In this document: in pieces, positions 18,097 through 27,427 of the stretch
Layout: each line of letters starts with the position of its first letter
How positions within the stretch are numbered: position 1 is the stretch's first letter
Source of the DNA: Collinsella sp.
Lineage (GTDB): Bacteria > Actinomycetota > Coriobacteriia > Coriobacteriales > Coriobacteriaceae
Length of the DNA stretch: 63,832 nucleotides
Direction of reading: 5' to 3'
Assembly: GCA_022728415.1 (NCBI GenBank)
Contig: JAIJJM010000001.1
Coordinates: forward strand, 1 to 63,832
Notes under the pieces: generated by a model
Database searches by the model: none
What the model was told of the DNA's origin: nothing
Seen by the model: only the letters and a program-made list of their open reading frames with translations
Translations under genes and position numbers: made by a program

Positions 18097-20037
18097 ATGG
18101 CGGATGTGTCCGGGGATCGTCCCTGGTATGAGGAGCTGGCGCCCGATCTGGAGGGCGATGCCGGCCGGGGCGTGGAGGGGTCGCGTGTCGATTCGCGCCG
18201 TCGGGTCATGGCCGTGTGGCGCGGGTTCGAGGACTCGCGTGCGGGCGTGTGGCTGGCGGAGCATACGCGGCTTCTGGCCGCCCTGTCGCGTGAGGGGTCG
18301 GTGCTGGTGCGTCGTCTGGCCGTGGGCGTCCTGCTCGCGGCGATGGCGTTCACGCTGCTGCTGTTCGCGGCGGCGGGCGGCGACCCGGTGGCCGGCGGGC
18401 TGCTGTCCATGCCCTTCTGGATGGCCGCGTTGGCCGCGTGCGCCGTGCTCTGGGCGTTCTGGGACGCGTACCGTGATTCCGGGGAACGGCTCGTGGACCG
18501 CCTGTCCTCGGCTCCGGGCATGGCCACGCGTCGTCAGGTCGCGGCCGCGTGCGGGGTGCGCGAGGTGATGCGCACGATGGTGCCGAGCGTGCTGCCGGCC
18601 ATGCTGGCCGCGGCCATGCGGGAGCGTCGCATGGGCGGCGACCCGGTGTGGCCGAGGCCCTGGCAGGCGGCCATGTACGTGGGCGAATGCCATCACGTCG
18701 GTGTCTGGCTGTCGTTGGAGATGCACGCGTACGTGCTGGGACCGACCAGGTCCGGCAAGACAGTGACGGTCGTGATCCCCGCGGTGGTGGAGGCGCCCGG
18801 CTTCGTGCTGGCCACGTCGACGCGCAGCGACATCATCTCGGCGACCCGCCGCCTGCGGGAGAGGGGTGTGGCGGATCCGTCGAACGGGGCCCGGTACGGC
18901 GGCCATGGCCGTGTCCATATCTTCGACCCGGAGGGGTTGGGCGCGGCGGACCCGCTGACCCGGCACAACATGCGTTGGACCCCGTTGCAGGGGTGCGAGG
19001 ACCCGACCACGGCGATGCGCCGCGCGCAGACCCTGGTGGGTGTGGGCGGATTGGGCCAGGGGTCGAACAACAGGGAGTGGGGCGTGAGCGCGGGAGGCTA
19101 TATCCAGGCGCTTCTGTATGCGGCGGCGATCAGCAACCTGCCGATCTCGAAATGCTACGAGTGGTCGGTCAGCCCCCGCAAGGCGCTCGAGGCCGCGGAC
19201 CTGATCCGCGAGCATACGGGCGAACGGGAGATGCTGCGCTGGGCGGACACGATCCGTGGCCTGGAGACCATGGACACGCGCCAACGGTCGAGCGAATGGT
19301 TCGGCGTGAGGAACGCGTTCGCGATCCTCGCGGACCCGAAGGTGCGTTCGACGATGGATTTCTCGCCGCGCGACCCGCGTCTGATCGATCCGAGGCGCAT
19401 GGTCGAGGATCATGACACCGTGTACGTGCTCAGCCGGCCGAAATCGCAGGCGGGCGGAGGCGTGAACGCGGGCCTGTTCGCCGTGCTCCTGCTGGACACG
19501 TTCCAGGAGGCGTGCCAGGATCTCGCCCTGTCGCGCGAGGCGTCGGGACCCAACCTGCGCAAGATCGAGCCGCCGGCCCGGTTCGTGCTCGACGAGCTGA
19601 GCAACATCGAGACGTGGGGCGGCCTGCGCAACGCGATCACGCAGGGCGGCGGCAACGGCTATCAGTTGCTCGTGGTCGAGCAGTCGCGCGACATGATGGC
19701 GCGCGACTACGACCGGGAGACCGAGCAGACCGTTTGGAACAACTGCAACCGGATCATGCTGGGCGGCGTGACCGACCGGGACAGCCTCGAATGGTGGGGC
19801 ATGCAGATCGGCCGGCATGAGGTCACCCGTTTCGAGTCCACGTGGAATCCGGGACAGGGCCCGCTCGGAGGGGTCACGGAACGCCGCGGCGCGGAGGAGA
19901 CGGTGCTGCCGTGGGAGCTGAGCCGTCTGCCGCGCGGATGGATGGTCGTCCAGCCCGTGCGCGAGGCGCCGGCCCTGGTCCGCGCCCCGCATTTCATGGA
20001 ACGCGGATGGTGGCATGACGCGGAAGGAGACAGGTGA
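18097..20037 (+). CDS. Type IV coupling protein (VirD4/TraG family)
   Basis: This is the pump that brings the relaxase-DNA complex to the secretion channel. ATG 18097 follows GAGGAGG and gives 646 residues. Two membrane helices lie at residues ~75-97 and ~103-123. The RecA-like domain has Walker A GPTRSGKT (~215-222), then IFDPEGLG, and Walker B FVLDELSNI (~496-504), followed by NCNRIMLGG. These are typical VirD4/TraG features. The stop overlaps the next ATG (TGATG), so translation is coupled to the 448-residue gene downstream. Confidence 0.88.
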   Translation: MADVSGDRPWYEELAPDLEGDAGRGVEGSRVDSRRRVMAVWRGFEDSRAGVWLAEHTRLLAALSREGSVLVRRLAVGVLLAAMAFTLLLFAAAGGDPVAGGLLSMPFWMAALAACAVLWAFWDAYRDSGERLVDRLSSAPGMATRRQVAAACGVREVMRTMVPSVLPAMLAAAMRERRMGGDPVWPRPWQAAMYVGECHHVGVWLSLEMHAYVLGPTRSGKTVTVVIPAVVEAPGFVLATSTRSDIISATRRLRERGVADPSNGARYGGHGRVHIFDPEGLGAADPLTRHNMRWTPLQGCEDPTTAMRRAQTLVGVGGLGQGSNNREWGVSAGGYIQALLYAAAISNLPISKCYEWSVSPRKALEAADLIREHTGEREMLRWADTIRGLETMDTRQRSSEWFGVRNAFAILADPKVRSTMDFSPRDPRLIDPRRMVEDHDTVYVLSRPKSQAGGGVNAGLFAVLLLDTFQEACQDLALSREASGPNLRKIEPPARFVLDELSNIETWGGLRNAITQGGGNGYQLLVVEQSRDMMARDYDRETEQTVWNNCNRIMLGGVTDRDSLEWWGMQIGRHEVTRFESTWNPGQGPLGGVTERRGAEETVLPWELSRLPRGWMVVQPVREAPALVRAPHFMERGWWHDAEGDR

Positions 20038-21380
20038 TGGACGACACCCGTGACGAGGTGGACGAGATCCTGGCCGGCATGACGGGAGGCCGGACCGGTA
20101 CGGCCGGCGGCGTCTCATCCCCCGTGCCGCCGGCCGCGGACTGGGCCCGGGGGCTCGACGCCGCGTCGGCGTCGGCCGCGCGGCTGACCGTGCTCCTGTC
20201 GGACGTGTACAGGGCGCATCAGGGCAAGGACCCGTCGGCCAGCCTGGCCGCGCAGATCGAGCAGACCGTGCGCAACCTGACCGGCGAGCCTCCGCAAGAA
20301 CCGGAATACGGGCCGGGCCTGTGGACGGCGATGCCGCAACGCTCCTGGGAGACGATGGGCATGGCCCGGCCGATCGACTGGACCGGCGCGCCCTCGCGCA
20401 CGGAGATCGACCTGATGACGATGCACGCGATCCGCTACGGCGAATGGCTGTGCCGCACGTTCCCCACATGGGAGCAGACGCTGCCCGCCTGCTGGATCGA
20501 GCACGACGACGTGGTGGCCGAGGTGTTCGCCCTGAAATGCCATGCGGACCTGGCCGCGGCCTCCCCCAACGGCGGCATGTACATGCCGGCCCTCATGCAG
20601 GACATCCACCAGGCCCTCGCCCGGGTCAAGGAATACCTGACGGCGGCCGGCACGGGAGAATCCTCCCACGCGCATCACATGGACGGCGAACAGCATGCCT
20701 CGCGCCGACGCGCCCGGGAGGTCGAATACGAGTCGTGGTATCGCCGGCGCGGCGGATGGAAGACGGAACCGGCGTTCACCGGCCGTTGGCGGGGCGGCGA
20801 GGATTTCGTCTCCTCCACGCTCCTTGCCTACGGGACGCCTCCCTCGCCCGCCTCGCATGACGATCCCTCCGCCGACGTGCTCATGGCCACGCTGGCGGGC
20901 TGCGAGGAGCGGCTGGACGGCTACCGGCGTTCCCGCGACGGCATCCGCCGCATGCCCGACGGGCCGGAACGCGACCGCCTGTCACGCCAGCTCGCCGCGG
21001 ACACCGACGGCGATCTGCGGGAACTGTCCGACCGGTGGCGTGACTGGAGGTCCATGGAGCTCGCGGCCCGCGACCGGCTCGACCAGGCCATCGCCTCCAT
21101 CGAACGACGGCTCGACGACCGGAAGGCACCCCTGTCCCATGAGGAGGCCGAGGAGGCGCGCGCACTGGCGTCACGGGGACGCGCCCTGCTCGACGAGGCC
21201 GGGGACCCGCGTTGGAACCCCGACTCGTACCGGCCCCGGGACCCGGACGAGGAGCTGAAGCTCGCGAAACGGCTCGAAGGCATCGCCCGTGAACGGGATC
21301 TCGATTCCCTGGAACAGCTCGACCGGCTCACGGCCACGATACGCGCGACGATCGGCCCGAGGGGAGGCATGCGCCCATGA
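20037..21380 (+). CDS. Coupled conjugation-operon protein with C-terminal coiled coil
   Basis: 447 residues, translationally coupled to the coupling protein by a TGATG overlap with AAGGAGA upstream. The N-terminal half is rich in Trp, Glu and Asp and shows no known motif. The C-terminal half (residues ~280-445) is helical and strongly charged, with long Arg/Asp/Glu heptad-like runs. No membrane segment or signal peptide. Its place between the coupling protein and a membrane protein suggests a cytoplasmic accessory factor of DNA transfer. Function not recognised. Confidence 0.7.
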   Translation: MDDTRDEVDEILAGMTGGRTGTAGGVSSPVPPAADWARGLDAASASAARLTVLLSDVYRAHQGKDPSASLAAQIEQTVRNLTGEPPQEPEYGPGLWTAMPQRSWETMGMARPIDWTGAPSRTEIDLMTMHAIRYGEWLCRTFPTWEQTLPACWIEHDDVVAEVFALKCHADLAAASPNGGMYMPALMQDIHQALARVKEYLTAAGTGESSHAHHMDGEQHASRRRAREVEYESWYRRRGGWKTEPAFTGRWRGGEDFVSSTLLAYGTPPSPASHDDPSADVLMATLAGCEERLDGYRRSRDGIRRMPDGPERDRLSRQLAADTDGDLRELSDRWRDWRSMELAARDRLDQAIASIERRLDDRKAPLSHEEAEEARALASRGRALLDEAGDPRWNPDSYRPRDPDEELKLAKRLEGIARERDLDSLEQLDRLTATIRATIGPRGGMRP

Positions 21381-22600
21381 CCATGCCGGACCTGTTCGAA
21401 CAACTCGACTCCCCTGCCGAGAACGGCGACGATTGGATCCGCCGCCTGCTCTCGGAACCGGACGAGACTCCCTCCCCCACGCCGGCCGCCGGCGACGACG
21501 GCACCGATACCGGCCATGAGCCCGATCTTCCCCAAGAGGAGGAAAGGATTGTCCCGCCGCAGGCCTCAGGACCGGGGGCCGGTGGCGATGTGACGGCTCC
21601 CCCGCCTTCCGGCGCGCATGCGATCCCCCTGCCGGCATCCGACGACACGTCGCCATCCGATGACCTGGATGACATGCACCAGGACGCGATCCCGGGATTC
21701 GGCACCGATATGGATGCCGATGAGCCCGCCCGTTCGGTCCATGCCGGGCGGATCGTACTGACGGTGCTCGCCGTGGTCGCCGCCGTGGCGCTCGTCGGCG
21801 TGATCGCCGCCGGCGCCGTCACCGCGTCCGCCCGCCACGGCGCGGAACAGGCGCAGGCCGTGCTGCGGGAGACCAATACGATTGCGACTCGGTTCGTCAA
21901 AGCCCACAAGGCGTCCGACCTCGCCGATGCGAAGGCATGGAGCCGTCTGGACGCGCGGATTTCGGACAACGCGAGGATACTCGACGAGCCCGCCGCCCGG
22001 CTGTCCATCAGGGATGCTGGATCGTTGAAGGACCGCGCGGGCAAGGCCAATAAGGACACGAACACGCTGGTGTCGGCGGCGAGGAGGGCCCTCGCCATCA
22101 AACAGGAGGCCGACGCGCGCGAATCGCTCGCGAAGGCGGTCGGCGAGGCCACCAAGCTCCGGGACGGCGCGAAACGCGACGACGACACCGGCAAGGCCAT
22201 CGACGATCTGACGACGATCCTCGAACGGGCCGCCGAGCCCGGCAAGGACGTCACCGTCAAGGAGCTCGAGGATCTGGCATCCCGGGTCGAGCAGGCGAGG
22301 AAGACCCTCGAACAGGCCATCGCCACGCAGGCGGAGCATGCGAAGGCCAAGCGCGCGGCCGAGGAGAAAGCGGCACGGGAACGCCAGGAGAGGGAACGGC
22401 AGGCCGAACAGCAGACCGTCCCCGACCCGACGCCGCCACAGCAGCAACAGCAGTGGATACCCCAATACCAGTCGGGACAGTCGGGGCAATCGGGACAGTC
22501 GGGACAGTCGGGCGGGACCGGCTCCCAGTCCGGCAACGGCTGGAGCGTGCCGGCCCCCAGCGACGGCAACGGCCTGCCCGGCAACGATCCCGGACTATAG
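21377..22600 (+). CDS. Single-pass membrane protein with extracytoplasmic helices and Gln/Ser/Gly tail
   Basis: 407 residues, starting with an ATGA overlap. A Pro/Asp-rich cytoplasmic N-terminus (~125 residues) precedes one membrane helix (IVLTVLAVVAAVALVGVIAAGAV). A helical outer domain with Lys/Ala/Glu heptads follows, then a Gln-rich stretch and a short tandem repeat (GQSGQSGQSGQSG, nt ~22470-22515). The layout suits a structural component of the mating-pair apparatus. No recognised family. Confidence 0.68.
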   Translation: MTMPDLFEQLDSPAENGDDWIRRLLSEPDETPSPTPAAGDDGTDTGHEPDLPQEEERIVPPQASGPGAGGDVTAPPPSGAHAIPLPASDDTSPSDDLDDMHQDAIPGFGTDMDADEPARSVHAGRIVLTVLAVVAAVALVGVIAAGAVTASARHGAEQAQAVLRETNTIATRFVKAHKASDLADAKAWSRLDARISDNARILDEPAARLSIRDAGSLKDRAGKANKDTNTLVSAARRALAIKQEADARESLAKAVGEATKLRDGAKRDDDTGKAIDDLTTILERAAEPGKDVTVKELEDLASRVEQARKTLEQAIATQAEHAKAKRAAEEKAARERQERERQAEQQTVPDPTPPQQQQQWIPQYQSGQSGQSGQSGQSGGTGSQSGNGWSVPAPSDGNGLPGNDPGL

Positions 22601-22629
22601 ACCATCGTCCATTCGAAAGGAGCATCATC

Positions 22630-23418
22630 ATGACGGACGAGACACCACGCAAAGGCGAACACAGGGAACGCCAGGGCCTTCTCGGCCGAGCGAGGGACCG
22701 GTTCGAGCGGATGGAGCCGAAACGGCAGGCGCTGCTGCTCGCCGTCGTGGCCGCGATCGCATTGGCGGCCACGATCGCGCTCAACCCGTTCCAGGCCACG
22801 CCATCCGACCAGAACTCCGCACAATCCGTCCGACAGGCGACGGATGCCGGCAAGGACGAGAAGAACCAGTCCCGGACGGACCCGTCTTCGGGACCATCGG
22901 AATTCACCGGTTCCACGGAGGACATCGCCAACAAGGCCCGGTCGATCCTCAATTCCCCGGACGGCGGCAACATCGACACGTTCGGCCAGACGCTCATCCG
23001 CCACGGCGACAAGGACCTGGGCAACGCGACCGACCTGTTCGACGCGATCGGCCGACAGGAGAAGGCATCCACGATCCGCGCATTGGCCGACGAATGGTAT
23101 GCCCAGGCGTTGCCGAAGGCCGCCGGATACCGGCTCGACGATCTCAGGTCGAGCCTGCCCAAAGCGGAACATGCCGTGGACAGGCTCACCGACCCCACGC
23201 CGGACGACTGCACGGGTCTGGCCAAGGCCGCGAAGCAGGCTCGCGCGTTGGTCGACGCCGGATCCGACGACTACGACGAGCTCACCTCCGTGCAGCAGAC
23301 CCTCACCAAATCGATCAGCGCATGCACCGCGCACATGACCGTCGACCAGATCGATCGCCTGTTCCCGCAGGACGGCCCATCGGTCACCATACCCGACACC
23401 GGGAAGGAGGAGCGATGA
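22630..23418 (+). CDS. Single-pass membrane accessory protein of the conjugation operon
   Basis: 262 residues from ATG 22630 (GAAAGGAGC upstream). A basic cytoplasmic N-terminus is followed by one membrane helix (ALLLAVVAAIALAATIAL) and a helical outer domain containing one Cys pair-like arrangement (DDCTGL, SACTAH). Topology resembles the preceding gene with a shorter N-terminus. The stop overlaps the next start (ATGA). Likely part of the transfer channel; specific role unknown. Confidence 0.68.
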   Translation: MTDETPRKGEHRERQGLLGRARDRFERMEPKRQALLLAVVAAIALAATIALNPFQATPSDQNSAQSVRQATDAGKDEKNQSRTDPSSGPSEFTGSTEDIANKARSILNSPDGGNIDTFGQTLIRHGDKDLGNATDLFDAIGRQEKASTIRALADEWYAQALPKAAGYRLDDLRSSLPKAEHAVDRLTDPTPDDCTGLAKAAKQARALVDAGSDDYDELTSVQQTLTKSISACTAHMTVDQIDRLFPQDGPSVTIPDTGKEER

Positions 23419-23789
23419 CGGCGGACACCACGCGAGGGTCTTCCGACAGAGCCGGTATCCGTCTCGGCATCGGCTCCTGCCCCGGCATAGCGAAGATCCT
23501 GCCGGCCGGCATCCGAGGCATCACATTGCCCGACGGCACACGCGTGCGCATGCTGCGCTGCGTGACCCGGGAGGGCGGCGTCGACATCCCCGTCGCCCTG
23601 ATCCCCGCCACCGGGGCGGTCCACAACCGCATGCTCGAAGCCGCCGGCGGCCAGATCGTCGAGTTCGCCGGCAGGCCACGTCTCTACCGGCCCGAGACGG
23701 GCGGCCCCATCCTCGCGTTCACCGTCACCGACCTGCGCATCCGCGACACCGGCGAGGCCCGCATGCTGCGCGCTGGACATAGAAGATAG
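23415..23789 (+). CDS. Last gene of the forward conjugation operon, unknown function
   Basis: 124 residues, coupled by an ATGA overlap and a GGAAGGAGGAG site. It is a beta-rich, Gly/Arg-rich small protein (GIRGITLPDGTRVRMLRC) with no signal or membrane segment. I do not recognise it. It ends the forward gene run; the next gene is convergent 64 bases away. Confidence 0.6.
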   Translation: MTADTTRGSSDRAGIRLGIGSCPGIAKILPAGIRGITLPDGTRVRMLRCVTREGGVDIPVALIPATGAVHNRMLEAAGGQIVEFAGRPRLYRPETGGPILAFTVTDLRIRDTGEARMLRAGHRR

Positions 23790-23853
23790 TCAGCCGGTTT
23801 TCAGCCCCGATATTGTGCGCACGTCCGGAATTTCCATGTCGATCTCATGGTCA

Positions 23854-24879
23854 TTAGTTTTCCCGCGTAACCGCATCATGGATGGCGGAAAGCGCTTCAT
23901 CCGGGGTCTTTGCCGGATACCGTAGATTCGGGAAACCGCTGCAACTACCGACATACATTTTGTATTCGTCGGACCACTGGACTTGGTACGAGTTACGGTC
24001 GGCGGGCTGTACTGGCTTCCCAGACGTCTTCGCCCATGTGGAGGACGGCTTCTCCATCCACATGTCCCATACGCTTTTCGTGTATCCCGTGATAAGTGCG
24101 CCCATAACCACGCCAGCAAGTACCTTCCCAAAAATCGCGGAACACTGCCCGATTGCTCCTGATACGATGATAAGTAAAGGATAAAACGTCGTTTTACGGA
24201 ACTTCAAGATATCGTCGGCATCACGTCTTCGCGTAATGCTGAAAATGAAACTAGCCAGACCGGGAATACCGAGCACGCAGAACAGCAACGCCATCGCCTG
24301 ATCCTCTTGGACCGCGCCGCCCGTTCTCGCATAAAGAAGCACGCCAACTGCACAGCTGCAAGCGAACAGTAACTGGATTATCTGATGCATGAGCAACGCC
24401 ATCCTTTTCGGATCGCTCAGCCACAGCGCGACAACAATAATGATAAGAGCCGGAGTCCCTAGACGCTCCATCAACGGTCTCCCCCAAGGAAAACCAAACA
24501 GTTGCTCCAACAAGGCAACCACGGCGACGGCAAACGCCAAGAACATTGCGATAATAAGGAGAACACCACCGATTTGAGAGAGTATCTCCCTAATCGAGGG
24601 CTTTACACGTGACTTTTTCTTTGTGCCCTCAATATCCGGTGTGCTTGCCAATTGTTTCTTGAACCGCATTTCTCCATCACCTTTCTTCTCGGTTTTCCGA
24701 ACGGTCGGTTCCGCCTTCTCAATTACATTGGATGTCGACTTTTTCATGCCTGTTCGCGTCGAAATGTCTGCTTGCCACCACTGCTTTGCCTGCCCCATAA
24801 GCTCGGATATGAATACAGACATGATGACTGTCCCCAATATCGCAAGCAGATTGCCATATTCATTGCGCCTGTGTCTCAT
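23854..24879 (-). CDS. Multi-pass membrane protein with C-terminal HicB-like domain
   Basis: 341 residues with an N-terminal membrane helix, a charged linker, about six further helices (e.g. VLLIIAMFLAFAVAVVALLEQ, ALIIIVVALWL) and a C-terminal soluble domain: YQVQWSDEYKMYVGSCSGFP followed by a TPDEALSAIHDAV helix. That tail matches the HicB/YpdA-like partial RNase H fold used by HicB antitoxins. No HicA is next to it. Fusion to a polytopic membrane part is unusual. The gene is noticeably richer in A+T than the conjugation operon it faces, so it is probably recently acquired cargo. Confidence 0.65.
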   Translation of the reverse strand: MRHRRNEYGNLLAILGTVIMSVFISELMGQAKQWWQADISTRTGMKKSTSNVIEKAEPTVRKTEKKGDGEMRFKKQLASTPDIEGTKKKSRVKPSIREILSQIGGVLLIIAMFLAFAVAVVALLEQLFGFPWGRPLMERLGTPALIIIVVALWLSDPKRMALLMHQIIQLLFACSCAVGVLLYARTGGAVQEDQAMALLFCVLGIPGLASFIFSITRRRDADDILKFRKTTFYPLLIIVSGAIGQCSAIFGKVLAGVVMGALITGYTKSVWDMWMEKPSSTWAKTSGKPVQPADRNSYQVQWSDEYKMYVGSCSGFPNLRYPAKTPDEALSAIHDAVTREN

Positions 24880-24955
24880 AATTACTCTCCATCAACGAAT
24901 CGGTTTGTTTCTGATTCCACGATAAGCATGCATTCCATGCCACAGATCATTTTCA

Positions 24956-24983
24956 TTGAATCTCGCATACGGTTCTGTAGAAT
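24956..24983 (+). promoter_or_regulatory. Promoter with leaderless GTG downstream
   Basis: TTGAAT (24956-24961), 16-base spacer, TAGAAT (24978-24983). A GTG codon at 24991 lies where transcription would start, so the message would be leaderless. Confidence 0.45.
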
Positions 24984-24990
24984 GCCCTCT

Positions 24991-25185
24991 GTGGCGAAGA
25001 CGGTGATAAGGGTCATATTCGATGACGCGACGGCTGCGGAAGGGTTTCTCGAGCGCTGCCGCGGCGAAGGGCTGAATGCCGTGGTCAAGGACGCGCGTCC
25101 GATCGGCACGGTGAAGCGCAATGGGCCCGTTGTTCTAGAACGGTGCCGGGCCGGGGAATCATGCCTTTGGCGAGGCCGACCGATT
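24991..25185 (+). pseudogene. Possible truncated small gene (leaderless GTG start)
   Basis: From GTG 24991 the frame reads like a real beta-alpha-beta protein for ~50 codons (MAKTVIRVIFDDATAAEGFL, then EGLNAVVKDARPIGTVKRNG). It then runs without a stop into sequence that is clearly the antisense of the HAD gene. The 310-base gap between 24880 and 25188 holds nothing else. I read it as the 5' part of a small gene cut off when the reverse cargo was inserted; it could instead be chance. Confidence 0.35.
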
Positions 25186-25188
25186 GGT

Positions 25189-25818
25189 CTAGAAGCCCCG
25201 GTGCCCCGCGTGCCCGTCCGCCGTCGAGACGAACCGCACGACGGATCCGTCGGGCGAGTCCTGGACGAATTCCTCTACGAGCTTCATTTGGGGCCGGCTG
25301 ATGCCTATGGCCGGATCGGGACCGACGGCGAGCACGGGTGCCGTATGGGACGTGGATTCGACGGCAAGACTCGCATCATGGGTGGTCTCCTCGTCATCCA
25401 GCCAGACGATTGGACGGCCCTGCGCCAGCGCGTCGACTATGGTGCGGCGCTTGCCCGTCCAGATGCCCTCCCGCGTGACGGGGTTGTACCAGTGGATGGT
25501 CGGCCAGTCTACGCCCAGCGCACGGTTCAATTGCATGGTCTCCGGCTGCCAGGTGCTCAGCCAGTACTTGTCAGCGTCCAACGCATCCAGACGGACCACG
25601 AGTTCCATGTTCCACCGGATTGTGAACCGTCGTCCCATGTCGCGAACCAGCAGCCGTTCCTTCCGGTCGGGACGGAACCAGTTATCCGGCGCATACCTGA
25701 CGCGGCGAGGATCGTTGGGCCTCATCCATTCGACGCATCCCTGCCGACGCATGACCTTCGCGTCCGGGAACTGGTTGATCACGCCGTCGAAGTCTACGAA
25801 TATCAGGGGCTTGCCCAT
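25189..25818 (-). CDS. HAD-superfamily hydrolase-like protein
   Basis: 209 residues beginning MGKPLIFVDFDGVINQFPD: the DFDGV motif is HAD motif I with the nucleophilic Asp. The rest contains YWLSTWQPET (motif II-like, with T/S after a hydrophobic strand) and IVWLDDEETTHD (motif IV-like acidic pair). HAD proteins of this size act on phosphoesters, often small metabolites or polynucleotide ends; the substrate is unknown. It lies 10 bases from the next reverse gene and probably shares a transcript. Confidence 0.7.
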   Translation of the reverse strand: MGKPLIFVDFDGVINQFPDAKVMRRQGCVEWMRPNDPRRVRYAPDNWFRPDRKERLLVRDMGRRFTIRWNMELVVRLDALDADKYWLSTWQPETMQLNRALGVDWPTIHWYNPVTREGIWTGKRRTIVDALAQGRPIVWLDDEETTHDASLAVESTSHTAPVLAVGPDPAIGISRPQMKLVEEFVQDSPDGSVVRFVSTADGHAGHRGF

Positions 25819-25828
25819 CCGATTCTCC

Positions 25829-26245
25829 TTATGGTCTCGTGTCGTTGGCGGCGATGCATGCGGCCATGCGTTTCGTCTCCTCCTCGATCTCTTCGCACGT
25901 CCATTTATGGGGTTCGATCCACGGCCAGCCCATCTTCTCGCATAGTTCGCGGCGTGATTCGTCCAGGTCGGTGCCGTCCAGTCCGATCATGCTGCTGTTG
26001 CCCTGCAACGTGTCGAAGCCTATCCAGCCCGATTGGTCGGGCCCGTAGGTGACGCCGCCGTACACGTCGACCAACGGTTCGATGTCGTCGGCGTTCAGAT
26101 GTCGCCACACGTGCCCGTCCGGGATATGTGCGTATCCCTGCCATGCAAAGAACACGTCGTTGGCTATGATCCGCCATTCGACGCCGTCTTCCACGCCTTC
26201 GCGCACCGGTTCTGCCATCCACGGCCGCCATTCATGCCCGCTCAT
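25829..26245 (-). CDS. Hypothetical element protein upstream of the HAD gene
   Basis: 138 residues, acidic and Trp-rich (10 Trp), no membrane segment. No recognised domain. It precedes the HAD gene by 10 bases and follows the Fic gene by ~100. The Trp- and Asp-rich style resembles the 121-residue protein at 11966. Likely co-transcribed cargo. Confidence 0.58.
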   Translation of the reverse strand: MSGHEWRPWMAEPVREGVEDGVEWRIIANDVFFAWQGYAHIPDGHVWRHLNADDIEPLVDVYGGVTYGPDQSGWIGFDTLQGNSSMIGLDGTDLDESRRELCEKMGWPWIEPHKWTCEEIEEETKRMAACIAANDTRP

Positions 26246-26348
26246 CGCCGGTCCTCTTCTCTTTGCCGGGTTTCCTCCGGGTTGGCCCCGGCTGTCTTTT
26301 TGTTATCGGCTCAGGCGTCGTCGCCTTCCGTTTCGTCTTTTCTCCCAA

Positions 26349-27407
26349 TCATACGGGTCGCGGACCGTCGCCGCCGTCATCCGGGGTCTGGGGTGGAACC
26401 GGTGCCGGGGCGGGCATCGGGTCCGGGAAGGCCAGTGCGCCGGTGGAACGGCTGGCCCCTTCCGATCGTCTTTTTTCCTCGGACGTGGCGTTGCGGGGCG
26501 GCACGAAGCCGTATTCGAGTATGAACCGTTCCGACGGCGTGACGCTTTTCAGGTCCTCGTCGTTCCATCGGTCCCTGACGTATGGGTTGCGTTCCGGTTC
26601 GCTCTCGCATCGCGTCTCGATTTCATGCCGGTCCGCCCATTCGTCGATGTAGGTGTAGCGGAGCATGCCGGGGGCGAGGGTCTCCATCATGGTGCGGTAG
26701 TAGTCCCTCTCGTTCAGCAGCGTGTCCACGAGGTAGGCGGGTTGCGAGCCGAACCGGCGCAGCCCTCGCGTGTAGTAGTTCCGGTTGGCGTCGCGGATCA
26801 GGGGCGGCACGGCGTCCAGGCGGAGCATCTCCTTGAAGAGGACCAGTCGTCCGATGCGCCCGTTGCCGTCCGAGAACGGGTGCGTGGTCTCGAACAGCCA
26901 GTGCGCCCTCGCTGTCTGGTATGGGTCGTCCCTGAGTTCCGCGAACGCCTTGAACACGTCGTTCATGGCGCGGGGCACGTCCCGGGGCAGGACGGTGTGG
27001 ATGCCTTCGATGGGGCTGATGACGTTCGGAAGCGTCTTCCATCCGCCGACGTTGCGCGAGGGGTCGGTTTCCTGGCTGGTCCCGTGTTTGAGGATCGCGT
27101 GGAGCTCGCACACCATGGCCTTGTCGACGGGTTCGTCCGCGAGGTCGAGGATCCGGTCGAACGCGCGGAAATGGTTCACGGTTTCCGTCGCGTCGTCCAG
27201 CCGTATCTCGTCGTCGGCGTTTTCGGGCAGCAGCGCGCCGGTGTCGAACAGCTGGGCGGTCTGTTCCGGGGACAGCGTGGATCCTTCCATGTGGTTGCTG
27301 TTGTAGGCGAACACGAGCTGTGTGTTCTGGTAGAGGCCGTGCGAGACCTTCTGGTCGCGTTCCGCGCGCAGCCAGTCGACCAGTCGTTTCCGTGTTTGCT
27401 TCGCCAT
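26349..27407 (-). CDS. Fic-domain protein (class II-like, N-terminal inhibitory helix)
   Basis: 352 residues from the ATG at 27407 (AGGAAAGGAAC upstream). The Fic core motif HPFSDGNGRIGR is complete, so it should transfer AMP or a related group to a target hydroxyl. The N-terminal region contains NSNHMEGSTLS, matching the [S/T]xxxE[G/N] inhibitory motif, so it is self-inhibited like class II Fic proteins. A C-terminal winged-helix-like segment and a Pro-rich tail follow. No separate antitoxin gene is needed. It lies between the relaxase operon and the HAD cargo; targets unknown. Confidence 0.85.
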   Translation of the reverse strand: MAKQTRKRLVDWLRAERDQKVSHGLYQNTQLVFAYNSNHMEGSTLSPEQTAQLFDTGALLPENADDEIRLDDATETVNHFRAFDRILDLADEPVDKAMVCELHAILKHGTSQETDPSRNVGGWKTLPNVISPIEGIHTVLPRDVPRAMNDVFKAFAELRDDPYQTARAHWLFETTHPFSDGNGRIGRLVLFKEMLRLDAVPPLIRDANRNYYTRGLRRFGSQPAYLVDTLLNERDYYRTMMETLAPGMLRYTYIDEWADRHEIETRCESEPERNPYVRDRWNDEDLKSVTPSERFILEYGFVPPRNATSEEKRRSEGASRSTGALAFPDPMPAPAPVPPQTPDDGGDGPRPV

Positions 27408-27427
27408 GGCCCGTTCCTTTCCTGTCG

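Noticed and set aside
24652..26052. 466-codon + strand frame over the HAD and hypothetical genes
   Set aside because: Only its first ~50 codons after 24991 look protein-like; the rest mirrors reverse-strand genes with HAD motifs and good ribosome sites.
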